DNA from: GJ-E10 sp035625725
GTDB lineage: Bacteria; Pseudomonadota; Gammaproteobacteria; Burkholderiales; Burkholderiaceae_F
Assembly: GCA_035625725.1 (NCBI GenBank)
Contig: DASPPB010000034.1
Location: 1-64,000 of the forward strand
Reading direction: 5' to 3'
DNA length: 64,000 nt
Below the pieces are notes generated by a model. The model had not been told where the DNA came from, did not search any database, and was given only the letters and a program-made list of their open reading frames with translations. This document shows positions 44,090-53,924 of the stretch, one piece after another (the stretch's first letter is position 1; each line of letters opens with the position of its first letter). A program made the position numbers and the translations under genes.

Positions 44090-45390
44090 TGCAACGCGAC
44101 GCTGAAGGGTTGGCGCAAAACGATGGTTTGATCGCGCTCCGGCCCCGTGGAAACCAAATCGATGGGCACGCCGGCGACCTCGGCCAGACGCTGCAAGAAC
44201 TGGCGAGCGCCGGCCGGCAACTCGCTCCACTCGCGCGCACCATAGGTCGAGGCGCTCCATCCCGGGAAATCCTCATAGACCGGTTCGCAGCGCGCCACTT
44301 CCTCGGCGCCAAACGGCAAGATGTCGCTCACCGTCGGGCCGCTGCGGTAGCCCGTGCACAGCCGCACCACGGGCAAACCGTCGAGCACGTCGAGCTTGGT
44401 GATGCAAAGACCCGTCGTACCATTGAGCTGCACCGAGCGGCGCAGCGCCGCACCGTCGAACCAGCCGCAACGCCGCGGCCGACCAGTCACCGAGCCGTAC
44501 TCACCGCCTTTTTCGCGCAACCGATCCCCGGTTGCATCCAGTAGCTCGGTGGGAAAGGGTCCGGAGCCGACGCGCGTTGCATAGGCCTTGGTAATACCCA
44601 GAACGTAGTGCAGCTGCTGTGGCGCGACGCCGGCGCCACAGGCCGCGGCACCGGCCAAGGTGTTGCTGGACGTCACGAAGGGATAAGTGCCGTGGTCGAC
44701 ATCGAGCAAGGTCCCTTGGGCCCCTTCAAAAAGCAGGCGGTCACCACGGTTCATGGCATTGTGCAGCCGATGCGATACGTCGGTGATCATCGGTTTGATG
44801 CGTTCGGCCAGAAGCAGGGTCGAATCGATCACCTGCTCGACGTTCAGCGCCGAGGACTGCAGATAGCGGGTCAGCGTGAAATTATGCAGATCCATTGCCT
44901 CGCGCACCAGTTCTTCGAAGCGGCGGGCATCGAACAAGTCCTGGGCACGCACAGCGCGCCGCGCCACCTTGTCCTCGTAGGCCGGCCCGATGCCCCGGCC
45001 CGTGGTGCCGATTTTTGCGTTTCCTCGCCGGGTCTCGCGCGCCCGATCGAGCGCGACGTGATATTCCAGTATGAGGGGGCAGCTACCGCTGATCGCAAGC
45101 CGGGGGACAACGTCGATGCCGGCGGCGCAGAGCTCATCGATCTCCGAGAGCAGGGCCTGCGGCGAGAGCACGACTCCCGAACCGATATAGCAGGCGATCG
45201 ACGGGCGCAAAATCCCTGACGGAATCAGGCGCAGGATTGTCTTGCGACCGTCGATCACGAGCGTGTGGCCGGCGTTGTGTCCGCCCTGAAAGCGCACAAC
45301 GCCGTCGGCCTGCTCCGTGAGCCAGTCGACGATCTTACCTTTGCCTTCGTCACCCCACTGGGTGCCCACCACCACTACGTTACGCGCCAT
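44086..45390 (-). CDS. purA: Adenylosuccinate synthetase
   Basis: A 434-residue enzyme that joins IMP and aspartate with GTP. The GTP loop GDEGKGKIVDWLT begins at residue 13, and NAGHTLVID, GTTGRGIGPAYEDK, and the C-terminal VRLCTGYR are standard. It lies 21 bases downstream of hisZ and overlaps the phosphoribosyltransferase start by four bases. The first step in AMP synthesis. Confidence 0.97.
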   Translation of the reverse strand: MARNVVVVGTQWGDEGKGKIVDWLTEQADGVVRFQGGHNAGHTLVIDGRKTILRLIPSGILRPSIACYIGSGVVLSPQALLSEIDELCAAGIDVVPRLAISGSCPLILEYHVALDRARETRRGNAKIGTTGRGIGPAYEDKVARRAVRAQDLFDARRFEELVREAMDLHNFTLTRYLQSSALNVEQVIDSTLLLAERIKPMITDVSHRLHNAMNRGDRLLFEGAQGTLLDVDHGTYPFVTSSNTLAGAAACGAGVAPQQLHYVLGITKAYATRVGSGPFPTELLDATGDRLREKGGEYGSVTGRPRRCGWFDGAALRRSVQLNGTTGLCITKLDVLDGLPVVRLCTGYRSGPTVSDILPFGAEEVARCEPVYEDFPGWSASTYGAREWSELPAGARQFLQRLAEVAGVPIDLVSTGPERDQTIVLRQPFSVALQ

Positions 45391-45411
45391 GGCTCCTATC
45401 GCCCTGTAAGT

Positions 45412-46578
45412 TCAGTCCTGCGCTCGGGTGCCCGGCACATCGCGCACGATCCAGGCTCCCCCGCTGTACACAAGCTCGCGGTCGACCGTTAGCGCCACGC
45501 CCACCTCAGCTGCCGTCCCGGCACGAACGACCACTTCGCCGCGTTGACGCAGCGACTCCACGAGTTCGTCGAGCCGGGGATCGGCGACTCGGGGCGCACG
45601 GATTGCCCGCACGGGCGTCGAGGGTACCAGCTGCGCCGCTTCGCGCAAATCGAGCAGCGAAAAACCGGTCGCGGGACGTGCCCGCCCGAATGCCTGGCCG
45701 ATATCGTCGTAGCGCCCGCCGCGCAGAAGCGGGCCGGTCAACCCCGGGACGTAGGCCGCAAAGGTGACACCCGTGTGGTATCGAAATCCATGCAGATCCG
45801 CCAGATCGATGCTGACTTCGTCGGCGGGGCACCCCTGAGCGAGCTGCGCCAGGTCCGCGAGCGCCCTTTCGAGCGCCGCCGAACTCGGCAGCTCCCGTCG
45901 TGCATCCTCGAGAACCTCCACACCTCCGTTGAGTTGCATTAATGCGTGCAGAGCCTGGCGCGTCTTTGGCGCAAAGGCGCTGCTCGCCGCATGCAGCGCC
46001 GCCGGATCCTTACAGGTCAGCGCCGCAAGCGCATCCTCCACGCCCGCAGTGGCCCGCAACACATCGCCCAAGAGCGCGCGCACCACACCCGTGTGCCCGA
46101 GGTCGATCTGCACTTGCGCCACGCCGATGGCACGCGCCGAGCGTACGGCCAGATCCAGGATTTCCTCATCGGCGCCAAAATCCGCGTCGCCGTAGATCTC
46201 GGCACCGATTTGCAGCGGCTCGCGACTGGCAAGCGGGTGCGTGGGCCGCGCGTGCAAGGTGGATCCTGCGTAACACAAGCGCGCCACACCGCTGCGGTTG
46301 AGAATGTGCGAATCGATGCGGGCTACCTGCGGCGTGGTGTCGGCGCGCACTCCGAGCGTGCGTCCGCTGAGCTGGTCGACGAGCTTGAGGGTGGTCAGAC
46401 TCAGGTCATGGCCGCTTCCGGTGAGCAGGGAATCGAGGTGTTCGAGCAGCGGCGGAATTACCAGCTCGTAGCCATAGCTGCGATACAAGTCAAGCAAGGA
46501 GCGGCGCAGGGCCTCGACGATGCGCGCCTCCTCGGGAAGCGCGTCGGAAATATTTTCTGGCAGCAACCAGCGAGCCAC
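45412..46578 (-). CDS. hisZ: ATP phosphoribosyltransferase regulatory subunit HisZ
   Basis: A 388-residue HisRS paralogue needed with short-form HisG in histidine biosynthesis. It has class-II synthetase-like motif 2 (SRSEPLQIGAEIYG), an N-terminal MARWLLPENISDALPEEARIVEALRRSLLDLYRSYGYELVIPPLLEHLDSLL and an LRGGRYDDI block. Lacking the tRNA anticodon domain, it is clearly not a histidyl-tRNA synthetase. It sits between DUF2065 and purA as in other Betaproteobacteria. Confidence 0.95.
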   Translation of the reverse strand: MARWLLPENISDALPEEARIVEALRRSLLDLYRSYGYELVIPPLLEHLDSLLTGSGHDLSLTTLKLVDQLSGRTLGVRADTTPQVARIDSHILNRSGVARLCYAGSTLHARPTHPLASREPLQIGAEIYGDADFGADEEILDLAVRSARAIGVAQVQIDLGHTGVVRALLGDVLRATAGVEDALAALTCKDPAALHAASSAFAPKTRQALHALMQLNGGVEVLEDARRELPSSAALERALADLAQLAQGCPADEVSIDLADLHGFRYHTGVTFAAYVPGLTGPLLRGGRYDDIGQAFGRARPATGFSLLDLREAAQLVPSTPVRAIRAPRVADPRLDELVESLRQRGEVVVRAGTAAEVGVALTVDRELVYSGGAWIVRDVPGTRAQD

Positions 46579-46632
46579 GATGCGGGGTTTCCGGTGAGCG
46601 CCTAGGTCTGGCTTTGTGAACCGTCGCGGCGA

Positions 46633-46818
46633 TCAGGCGAGCAGCACCAGGAGCAGCCCCAGCCCCGCCAGGATCGAGACCATCCCAAAGAAACGAATCT
46701 GACCGTCCCTCATGACGCCGATGCGGCGCACCAGCGAGCGCCAGGATGCCGGGGATACGAACGGCAGCAGCCCCTCGAACACCAGCATCAGGGCTACGGC
46801 GATCACGAAGGTTTGCAT
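46633..46818 (-). CDS. DUF2065 small inner-membrane protein (YjeT family)
   Basis: A 61-residue protein with two hydrophobic segments (about 2-21 and 44-61) separated by a basic loop (SWRSLVRRIGVMRDGQIRFFG). It belongs to DUF2065, conserved next to hflC and purA in many Proteobacteria but of unknown function. The start at ATG 46818 is chosen over one three residues earlier because both are in-frame and MQTFVIAVAL matches relatives. Confidence 0.85.
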   Translation of the reverse strand: MQTFVIAVALMLVFEGLLPFVSPASWRSLVRRIGVMRDGQIRFFGMVSILAGLGLLLVLLA

Positions 46819-46862
46819 GGAAATCAAGCGTCAGCCTCGCGAGGTCATCAGGCGCGGCCGCG

Positions 46863-47750
46863 TCAGTGCGTGCCGCCGGAGCCGCTGGAGTTCTTTATGT
46901 ATCGGAAAAACTCCGAAGAAGGATCCACGATGAGCGTGTCCGACCGGCTTTTAAAGCTCTGTCGATAGGCGTCGAGGCTGCGATAGAAGCTAAAGAACTC
47001 GGGATTGGCTCCGAAGGCACGGGCGTAGATCGCGGCGGCCTTGGCGTCGCCCTCGCCCTTGACGCGTTGCGCCTCCCGGTAGGCCTGCGCAAGCAGCACT
47101 TCACGCTGACGGTCGGCATCGGCCTTGATCTTCTCCGCCTCGGCCGCGCCGATGGAGCGCTGCTCGTTGGCGACGCGCTTGCGCTCGGCCACCATTCGCG
47201 GGTAGACCGATTCCGTCAAGATCTCGGGGACGAAATCGACTCGACGCAGACGCACGTCGACGATCGTCACGCCCAGGTCCTTCACGCGCGCTTGCACGGC
47301 GGCACGAATTTCCTCCATCGCCTTTTCGCGTCCGCGCGAGGTAATTTCCTCGACGGTGCGCTTGTTGACGGCCTGATTCATGGCGTCGCGCACCAAGGTC
47401 GACATCCGCTCCTCGGCGGCGCGCTCGCTTCCCTGGAAACTGACCCAGTAGGCGCGCGCGTCGGTGATCCGCCATTTCACAAAGGAGTCGATGAGCAGGT
47501 TCTTCTTCTCCGAAGTCTGAACCCGGTCGGCTGCCGCCGAGTCGATGGTCAGGATGCGCTTGTCCACCGTTTCGATGTTCTGAAACGGTGGCGGCATCTT
47601 AAAGTGCAGACCCGGCTCGCTGATGACGCGCACAATCTGGCCGAGCTCAAAAACAATCGCAAATTGCCGCTGATCGACGATGAATACGGACAGTCGCAGC
47701 AAGATGGCGGCTACGGCCACGGCCACGATGGTGAAGACGACGCGGTTCAT
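46863..47750 (-). CDS. hflC: FtsH regulator HflC
   Basis: A 295-residue SPFH-domain membrane protein that, with HflK, forms a cage around the FtsH protease. An N-terminal anchor (VVFTIVAVAVAAILLRLSVFIV) is followed by the SPFH domain and a charged coiled-coil (AEAEKIKADADRQREVLLAQAYREAQRVKGEGDAKAAAIYARAF). The start at ATG 47750 is four bases after the hflK stop. Complete. Confidence 0.95.
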   Translation of the reverse strand: MNRVVFTIVAVAVAAILLRLSVFIVDQRQFAIVFELGQIVRVISEPGLHFKMPPPFQNIETVDKRILTIDSAAADRVQTSEKKNLLIDSFVKWRITDARAYWVSFQGSERAAEERMSTLVRDAMNQAVNKRTVEEITSRGREKAMEEIRAAVQARVKDLGVTIVDVRLRRVDFVPEILTESVYPRMVAERKRVANEQRSIGAAEAEKIKADADRQREVLLAQAYREAQRVKGEGDAKAAAIYARAFGANPEFFSFYRSLDAYRQSFKSRSDTLIVDPSSEFFRYIKNSSGSGGTH

Positions 47751-47754
47751 CGCT

Positions 47755-49020
47755 TCAGCGCCCTTCCCGCTCGCGGCTGCGCGAGCCATCGTGGCCACGA
47801 TCGGCCGGTGCCGCGGACTCCGCCGCCCCGGACGAACCGGGCGTTGCAGGCGTAGGCGCCGCGGTATGCGACGGGGACTCGGCGGTCGCACCCTGCTGCA
47901 TCAGTCGATCGAGCGGCAGGTACAGCAGCTGCGAACTGTTGTGCGTGTCTATCAGAAGTTTGTTCGTGCTGCTGAAGATCTGCTGCATCGTCTCGAGGTA
48001 CATGCGTTCGCGGGTGACGCCGGGCGCTTTGGCGTATTCGGTCAGCACCTGGCGGAAGCGCGCAGCATCGCCCTCGGCGGTCTCAACGACCTTGACCCGA
48101 TAGCCCTCGGCCTCCTGCGTCAGGCGTGCTGCGTTGCCGCGCGCGCGCGGAACAACATCGTTGGCATAGGCCTGCCCCTCATTGATCTGACGTTCCTTGT
48201 CCTGAACCGCCTTGGATGCGTCGTCGAAGGCCGCCTGCACCTGGTCGGGCGGCTGGGCGTTTTGGATTGCCACCACCGAGATGAGCAGTCCGGTGTTGTA
48301 CCGATCGAGCATGGTCTGCATGGCCATGCGCACTTCGTCGGCAATTTGCTGGCGCGAACCAAACAGCACCTCGTCCATCGTGCGCCGCCCCACGACTTCG
48401 CGCATTGCCGACTCGGCCACCTGCCCCACGACATGACTCGGGTCGCCGTCGCGCGTGTCCCGGGTGAAGCGACTGCCATAGACGTAATCACGCGGCCCGT
48501 CGGGCGCATCCTTCACGCGGTACTGCACCTCGAACTGCATGTCGACGATATTCTCGTCGTCGGTCAACATGAGCGCCTCCTTGAGGCGGTCCTGTCCGCC
48601 GCGCATGCCCACGTCGACCTTGCGCTGCGTGAAAACGTCCACGATTTCATGCGCCTGTATGGGCCATGGCGCACGCCAGCGCAAACCCGGCTGCGTGGTC
48701 GTGTCGTACCGGCCAAAGGTCGAAACGACCCCGACCTGACCCTCCTGCACGGTGTAGATTCCGGTGCACATCCAAATAAAGATGACCGCTGCCAGAACCA
48801 CGACGACGCCGATGCCAGCCTGGCGTGTGTCGCGATGCGGCGGACCTCCACCTGCGCCCTCGCCGCCGCCCCCGAACAGGCGCGACAGACGCTGATTGAA
48901 ATCACGCCAGAGTTCGTCGAGATCCGGTGGACCCTCTGTGGCCCCAGGCCGTCGTGGCGACCGCGGTCCCTCCGAGTTTCCACCGTCGGAGTTGTTGCGT
49001 CCCCGCTGCGGATCGTTCAT
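47755..49020 (-). CDS. hflK: FtsH regulator HflK
   Basis: A 421-residue SPFH protein, the partner of HflC. The N-terminus is Gly/Pro/Arg-rich and cytoplasmic (about 1-58), with a membrane segment near 68-86 (GIGVVVVLAAVIFIWMCTGIY). The SPFH part includes QPGLRWRAPWPI and the coiled coil DDASKAVQDKERQINEGQAYANDVVPRARGNAARL. The C-terminus is low-complexity (Ala/Pro/Gly). It lies between hflX and hflC. Confidence 0.95.
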   Translation of the reverse strand: MNDPQRGRNNSDGGNSEGPRSPRRPGATEGPPDLDELWRDFNQRLSRLFGGGGEGAGGGPPHRDTRQAGIGVVVVLAAVIFIWMCTGIYTVQEGQVGVVSTFGRYDTTTQPGLRWRAPWPIQAHEIVDVFTQRKVDVGMRGGQDRLKEALMLTDDENIVDMQFEVQYRVKDAPDGPRDYVYGSRFTRDTRDGDPSHVVGQVAESAMREVVGRRTMDEVLFGSRQQIADEVRMAMQTMLDRYNTGLLISVVAIQNAQPPDQVQAAFDDASKAVQDKERQINEGQAYANDVVPRARGNAARLTQEAEGYRVKVVETAEGDAARFRQVLTEYAKAPGVTRERMYLETMQQIFSSTNKLLIDTHNSSQLLYLPLDRLMQQGATAESPSHTAAPTPATPGSSGAAESAAPADRGHDGSRSREREGR

Positions 49021-49071
49021 GGGCGCGGCTATCGCACGTGTTGGCGCGTTTGATCGGAAGACATCGATGAA

Positions 49072-50295
49072 TCAAAGAACATCGATGATAGGACTGTGTT
49101 CCATTTGAGAACGATGCAATTCCTCCGCCTTTGCACCTGGGGAAGTCTTGCCGCCGCCCGATCGCGGCATCGCTGCCGCGGGTGTCACGAGCGCGGGGTC
49201 CGGCTCTTGCTCCGTCGCGTCCCCAACGCGGGCGCGCAGTCGTTTGGCTATTCGTTCTGCGATGACTTCGCGCAGCAAGTCGACCCCGTCGCCCGTGCGG
49301 GCGCTCAACCAAACCGCGTCGATGCTACCACAGGCGTCGTACTCGATTCGCGCCGGGCGCGCAAGACGGTCGATCTTGTTGTAAATCCGCAGCCGCGGGA
49401 CGTTTTGGGCGTCGATTTCCTCGAGAACGCGCTCGACTTCCAGCGCCTGCTCGGCTCGCGCCGCGCTGGAGGCGTCCACTACGTGCAGCAGCAAATCGGC
49501 GTGCACCGCCTCATCGAGCGTGGATCGAAACGCCTCCACCAGCGTATGCGGCAGTGCGCGTACGAATCCGACGGTGTCCGAGAGCACAAAGGAGTCGCCG
49601 GCGGCGGCAAAGCACCGTCGCGAGGTCGTATCGAGCGTGGCGAACAGTTGATCGGCGCAATAGGCGTCGGCGCGCGCGAGCGCGTTGAACAGCGTGGATT
49701 TGCCGGCATTGGTATAACCGACGAGCGATACGCGGTACACGCCGCCGCGCAACCGTGCACGCCGCTGCGTGCCCCGCTGGCGCTCGAGCAGGCGCAGTCG
49801 CTCGCGCAGCTGCTTGACGCGCGCGGTGATCATGCGTCGATCCAGCTCGATTTGCTTTTCTCCGGGGCCGCCACGCAGTCCAATGCCCCCGCGCTGCCGC
49901 TCCAAGTGGGTCCAGCCGCGCACCAGCCGGGTGGAGAGATAGTCGAGCTGGGCGAGCTCCACCTGGAGTTTGCCTTCCCGGCTTTGCGCCCGGCGCGAAA
50001 AGATGTCCAGGATCAATCCGGTGCGATCGAGCACGGGCAGCGCGAGTTCTCGCTCCAGATTGCGTTGTTGCACCGGCGAGAGCTGGGTGTCGATAACCAG
50101 GACGGCCGCGCCTGACGTGCGCGCGCGTTGCTGCAGGTCCTTGACCTTGCCGCTGCCCAAGTAGTACGCCGGATCCGGTCGATCGCGGCGCGCCTGCACA
50201 AACTCGCCGACTGCCATGCCGGCGCTCTCGACCAGCTGCTGTAATTCGTCTTGCGCCTCGGGATCAAACGCTCCGCCGTGCAGTGCGACCTGCAC
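49072..50295 (-). CDS. hflX: GTPase HflX
   Basis: A 407-residue ribosome-splitting GTPase. The N-terminal domain shows YYLGSGKVKDLQ and LSPVQQRNLERELALPVLDRTGLILDIFSRRAQSREGKLQVELAQL, then LRGGPGEKQIELDRR and the G1 loop GYTNAGKSTLFNAL, with DTVGFVRALP (G3) and NKID (G4). It is directly downstream of hfq and upstream of hflK on the minus strand, the conserved order. Confidence 0.96.
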   Translation of the reverse strand: MQVALHGGAFDPEAQDELQQLVESAGMAVGEFVQARRDRPDPAYYLGSGKVKDLQQRARTSGAAVLVIDTQLSPVQQRNLERELALPVLDRTGLILDIFSRRAQSREGKLQVELAQLDYLSTRLVRGWTHLERQRGGIGLRGGPGEKQIELDRRMITARVKQLRERLRLLERQRGTQRRARLRGGVYRVSLVGYTNAGKSTLFNALARADAYCADQLFATLDTTSRRCFAAAGDSFVLSDTVGFVRALPHTLVEAFRSTLDEAVHADLLLHVVDASSAARAEQALEVERVLEEIDAQNVPRLRIYNKIDRLARPARIEYDACGSIDAVWLSARTGDGVDLLREVIAERIAKRLRARVGDATEQEPDPALVTPAAAMPRSGGGKTSPGAKAEELHRSQMEHSPIIDVL

Positions 50296-50339
50296 TAGCA
50301 GCGCGCGTGGCGCGGCCGCGCCGTCAGTTCGATTGTTGC

Positions 50340-50573
50340 TCAGGCTTCGGACTCCGCGCTCAGATTAACCGGACGGGCGGGCACGACGGTTGAGACCGCG
50401 TGCTTGTATACCATCTGCGTCACGGTATTACGAAGTAGGACGACATATTGGTCAAAGGACTCGATCTGACCCTGCAACTTGATTCCGTTGACCAGGTAGA
50501 TCGACACAGGCACATGTTCCTTACGCAGGGCGTTTAGGAACGGGTCTTGTAGTAGTTGGCCCTTATTGCTCAT
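50340..50573 (-). CDS. hfq: RNA chaperone Hfq
   Basis: A 77-residue Sm-like protein. MSNKGQLLQDPFLNALRKEHVPVSIYLVNGIKLQGQIESFDQYVVLLRN is the Sm1 part and QMVYKHAVSTVVP the Sm2 part with the key YKHA. The start is the ATG at 50573 with GGAG nine bases upstream; an ATG five codons earlier is less likely. Hfq would pair small RNAs with mRNAs here. Confidence 0.97.
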   Translation of the reverse strand: MSNKGQLLQDPFLNALRKEHVPVSIYLVNGIKLQGQIESFDQYVVLLRNTVTQMVYKHAVSTVVPARPVNLSAESEA

Positions 50574-50682
50574 GTTGGCTCCGGTCAATTAGTGATGCGG
50601 CGGTCATCCACGCCCGAGGGTTCGCGCCCGCAAGGCAGGCGCCGATCCGCGCCGGCATCGATGAAAAGCGCCGGCACGTGAT

Positions 50683-52083
50683 TCAATCTACTGGAAAAGC
50701 GCGTCCTTTGCCAGCACGCCCCGCGCGTGCGCGCGGGCGCGCTTCGGCGAAGGGATTGGAACTGCTGCGAAACTCGATGCGCAGAGGCGTACCTTGCAAG
50801 TCGAACTCCTTACGAAACCAGCCCTCCAGGTAGCGCCGATAATTGTCCTGTATGTGGGAGAGGGAATTGCCGTGCACGATGATCAGTGGCGGATTCGAGC
50901 CGCCTTGGTGTGCATAGCGCAGCTTGGGACGCGAGAGCCCGGATCGCGCGGGCTCCTGGCGCTCGACGGCCGCTCGCAACGACCGGGTCAGTCGCGGCGT
51001 CGGCAGTTTGGCAAAGGCCGCGCGCTCGGCAGCCACGACCGAGCGCATCAGCGCGCCCAAGCCGATGCCCCGCAGCGCGGAAATCGTGTGCACGCGGGCC
51101 CAGTGCAAGAAGTGCAACTTACGATCGAGTTCGCGACGAACGTGCTCGCGCTGCTCCGCATCGAGAGCGTCCCATTTGTTGATTGCGATCACGAGCGCGC
51201 GGCCGCTTTCGAGCACATAACCGGCGATGTGGGCATCTTGCTCGGCAATCTGCGCGGCCGCGTCCAGCAGCAAGATGACGACGTTGGCCTGATCGATCGC
51301 CTGAAGCGTTTTGATGACCGAAAATTTCTCGACCGATTCAAAAACCTTTCCCTTGCGACGCAGCCCCGCCGTATCGACCAGGACAAATGCCTGCCCGGCG
51401 AACTCGAATTCGACTTCGATCGCGTCGCGTGTCGTCCCCGGAGCGTCATAGGCGATCATTCGGTTTTCCCCGAGCAGGGCATTGACCAGCGTTGATTTGC
51501 CCACATTCGGACGACCGATGATCGCCACGCGGTTGCGGGGGCGCGGCGCGGCTCCTTCCTCTGGCACACCAGGTTGCCGGCAAAAGGCCTCGAGCAAGGG
51601 CGTGAGCGCGTCGTGCATCAGCGCCGCGACGCCCTCACCGTGTGTGGCGGAAATCGGGTGCGGCGCTCCGAGCCCGAGTTCATGGAACTCGGCCCAAGCC
51701 GACTCCGGAAGGCCCTCGGCCTTGTTGACGACTACGAAAATGCGTCGAGCGCTCGCGCGCAGGCGCTCGGCAATACGCCGGTCATGACCCGTGAGTCCGC
51801 TGCGCGCGTCAAGCACGAAGAACAAGACGTCGCTTTCCGCGATCGCCTGCTCGGCCTGCCGGTTCACGGCTTGCTGCAGCCCGCTGGCATCACTCGGATC
51901 GTAGCCCCCCGTGTCGATGACGATGCAAGCCGCCGGGCCCATTCGGCTCTCGCCGTACTGGCGATCGCGCGTGAGCCCCGGCGCGTCGGCCACGAGAGCG
52001 GCGCGCGAGCGGGTCAACCGATTAAATAGGGTCGACTTGCCGACGTTGGGTCGGCCGACAATTGCAACAACGGGTTTCACCAC
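50683..52083 (-). CDS. der: Ribosome biogenesis GTPase Der
   Basis: A 466-residue protein with two tandem GTPase domains (G1 loops GRPNVGKSTLFNRL and GRPNVGKSTLVNALL) and a C-terminal KH-like domain (RYLEGWFRKEFDLQGTPLRIEFRSSSNPF). The basic C-terminal tail is RPRARAGRAGKGRAFPVD. It acts in 50S assembly. Located between hfq and bamB, with an 80-base gap to hfq. Confidence 0.96.
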   Translation of the reverse strand: MVKPVVAIVGRPNVGKSTLFNRLTRSRAALVADAPGLTRDRQYGESRMGPAACIVIDTGGYDPSDASGLQQAVNRQAEQAIAESDVLFFVLDARSGLTGHDRRIAERLRASARRIFVVVNKAEGLPESAWAEFHELGLGAPHPISATHGEGVAALMHDALTPLLEAFCRQPGVPEEGAAPRPRNRVAIIGRPNVGKSTLVNALLGENRMIAYDAPGTTRDAIEVEFEFAGQAFVLVDTAGLRRKGKVFESVEKFSVIKTLQAIDQANVVILLLDAAAQIAEQDAHIAGYVLESGRALVIAINKWDALDAEQREHVRRELDRKLHFLHWARVHTISALRGIGLGALMRSVVAAERAAFAKLPTPRLTRSLRAAVERQEPARSGLSRPKLRYAHQGGSNPPLIIVHGNSLSHIQDNYRRYLEGWFRKEFDLQGTPLRIEFRSSSNPFAEARPRARAGRAGKGRAFPVD

Positions 52084-52102
52084 GGACCAGCATCCGGTCT
52101 CA

Positions 52103-53269
52103 TCAGCCGCCGGCGCTCAGCAAGATCAGATGTCCGCGGCTGGTTTGAAACAGGACTGCGCCGTTCCACACTTCGCCGGTGCTGATGACAGGGCCCGCAC
52201 CGGCATCGAACCGCCCCTCAAGTTTGCCGTCCTCCAGGCGCAAAAAGTGTATTCGTCCTTCAAAATCTCCCACCGCCAAATGCTTGCCGACAACGACCGG
52301 TGCGCTGAGGTCGCGATTGGCCAATGCCGCGCTTTGCCACAGGCTCGCCCCCGAGGAGCGCGAGAATCCGCTCACATGCGAGGCCCCGTCCACGCCAAAC
52401 ACCGCGTCGTTGGAGACAGCCACGCCGGCGCGCGCGGAGAATTCGCGCGCCCAATGCAAATCGCCGTTACGGACTTCGAAACAGCCAACGCGTCCCTGGT
52501 AGGAAGCGGCACAAACGTCGCTTTCCGCAAGCGCCGGCACGCCCAAGACGTCGGAGAGGCGTTCCACGTCGGTGGCTCCCTTGGGTTCCGAGACCGCCGC
52601 TTCCCAGCGACCAGCGCCATTGCTCACGGCAATTGAGCCGAGACGGCCACCGGGGAACCCGACCAACACGCTGTCTCGATAAAGCGCCAGATCCTCTTCC
52701 ACGCGCAGCGACAGCGGTGGCTGCTGTTTCTGAAAGACCCAAAGACGCTTTCCCGTTGCCGCCTCATAGGCCGTAATGCGCTGATCCGTGGACCGCACCA
52801 CGACCAGGTCGTGCGCTACAAGCGGCGGCGCAATCACGGTGCTGGAGGTCTGCGCCTGCCACAGCGGTTTGCCTGCCGCATCGAAGGCGAGAATGTTCCC
52901 GCGCGGCCCGGCGACGGCCACGGTCAAACCGTCACTGCCTACGCCCGCGGCAATGCCGCCGTCGACCTGTATCCGCCAAAGCTCCTTGCCCGAGGACGGA
53001 TCGATCCGCACGAGGTTGCCCTTTCGTGACGCGGCAAACACGGCGTGTTCAAGCACGCAGGGACGCAAAAAGGTGCCGGCGGAATCTCCCAGATCAACGT
53101 CCCAGAGGCGGTGGATGTTGATCGGGTGCGCGATGGTTGCCAAAGGCGCTGGCTTGGGGCGTTCACCGCTCGACGAACAGGCGCTCAGCACGATCAGCAC
53201 GCAACTGATCTGTGCAATCTTGCCCAAGGACGTTTTTTGCCTCCGCGCAAGACGGGCCTCAGCCCCCAT
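52103..53269 (-). CDS. bamB: Outer-membrane assembly lipoprotein BamB
   Basis: A 388-residue beta-propeller lipoprotein of the BAM complex. A signal peptide ends in the lipobox LSAC (IVLSACSSSG), so the mature protein begins at that cysteine. Repeated PQQ-like blades include GKELWRIQVDGGIAAGVGSDGLTVAV and GKRLWVFQKQQPPLSLR. I place the start at ATG 53269 rather than at a further upstream codon. Follows yfgM and precedes der. Confidence 0.94.
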   Translation of the reverse strand: MGAEARLARRQKTSLGKIAQISCVLIVLSACSSSGERPKPAPLATIAHPINIHRLWDVDLGDSAGTFLRPCVLEHAVFAASRKGNLVRIDPSSGKELWRIQVDGGIAAGVGSDGLTVAVAGPRGNILAFDAAGKPLWQAQTSSTVIAPPLVAHDLVVVRSTDQRITAYEAATGKRLWVFQKQQPPLSLRVEEDLALYRDSVLVGFPGGRLGSIAVSNGAGRWEAAVSEPKGATDVERLSDVLGVPALAESDVCAASYQGRVGCFEVRNGDLHWAREFSARAGVAVSNDAVFGVDGASHVSGFSRSSGASLWQSAALANRDLSAPVVVGKHLAVGDFEGRIHFLRLEDGKLEGRFDAGAGPVISTGEVWNGAVLFQTSRGHLILLSAGG

Positions 53270-53270
53270 G

Positions 53271-53909
53271 TCAGCCCTCCGCTGCCGCAATGGCATCGAG
53301 CTTGACCTGAATCACAGCGCGCAGCGGGTTTTGTGCGCCCGCTTCCCCAAGGGCTTTTGCATAGGCGCTGCGCGCCTGCTCCTTCTTGCCCTGGGCAAGG
53401 AGCAGATCCCCGCGGCGGTCCAGAAATTCCGGTGCCATGGCCTTCGGCGCCTCGGCATCGAGAAGCGCGAGACCCTCGTCGTAGGCCTTCTCGTCAAGCA
53501 AGATTCCGGCCAAGCGCACCCGCGCCAGCGCAACCAATTCCTTGTTTGCGGAATGCTCGATGACCCAATGCAACTGGGCCTTTGCCGCAGCGGCGTCCGC
53601 CGCGTCAAGGCTGGCTCGTGCTTGGGCGAGGGCCGCAAATGTTGCGTAGACGCTCGAGGCGTGCTGCTGCAATAGTGCGCCGGCCAGATCCCGGGCGCGA
53701 GTCAGGTCCTTCTCCACCACGGCTTGTTGGTACTGGTCGTAGAGCGCGGAAGCCGCTTGCGCTTCGCGCTGTCCGTACCAGCGCCAAGCCCAGTTACCGC
53801 CAACGATCACCAGGGCAAGCAAAGCGGCGCCCAGCAGCCAGTTGGCGTTGGATTCGAACCATGCCCTTAAGGCAGCAAGCGACTCTTGCTCCTCAACGTC
53901 GTAGGCCAT
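53271..53909 (-). CDS. YfgM family TPR protein (ancillary SecYEG translocon subunit)
   Basis: A 212-residue protein with an N-terminal cytoplasmic part (AYDVEEQESLAALRAWFESN), one transmembrane helix at about 24-41 (WLLGAALLALVIVGGNWAW), and a periplasmic TPR-like region. In E. coli YfgM associates with the SecYEG translocon and the PpiD chaperone. It lies between hisS and bamB, the conserved position. The stop overlaps the start of bamB's upstream in-frame extension by two bases. Confidence 0.93.
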   Translation of the reverse strand: MAYDVEEQESLAALRAWFESNANWLLGAALLALVIVGGNWAWRWYGQREAQAASALYDQYQQAVVEKDLTRARDLAGALLQQHASSVYATFAALAQARASLDAADAAAAKAQLHWVIEHSANKELVALARVRLAGILLDEKAYDEGLALLDAEAPKAMAPEFLDRRGDLLLAQGKKEQARSAYAKALGEAGAQNPLRAVIQVKLDAIAAAEG

Positions 53910-53924
53910 TTTGTCAGTTCCTCA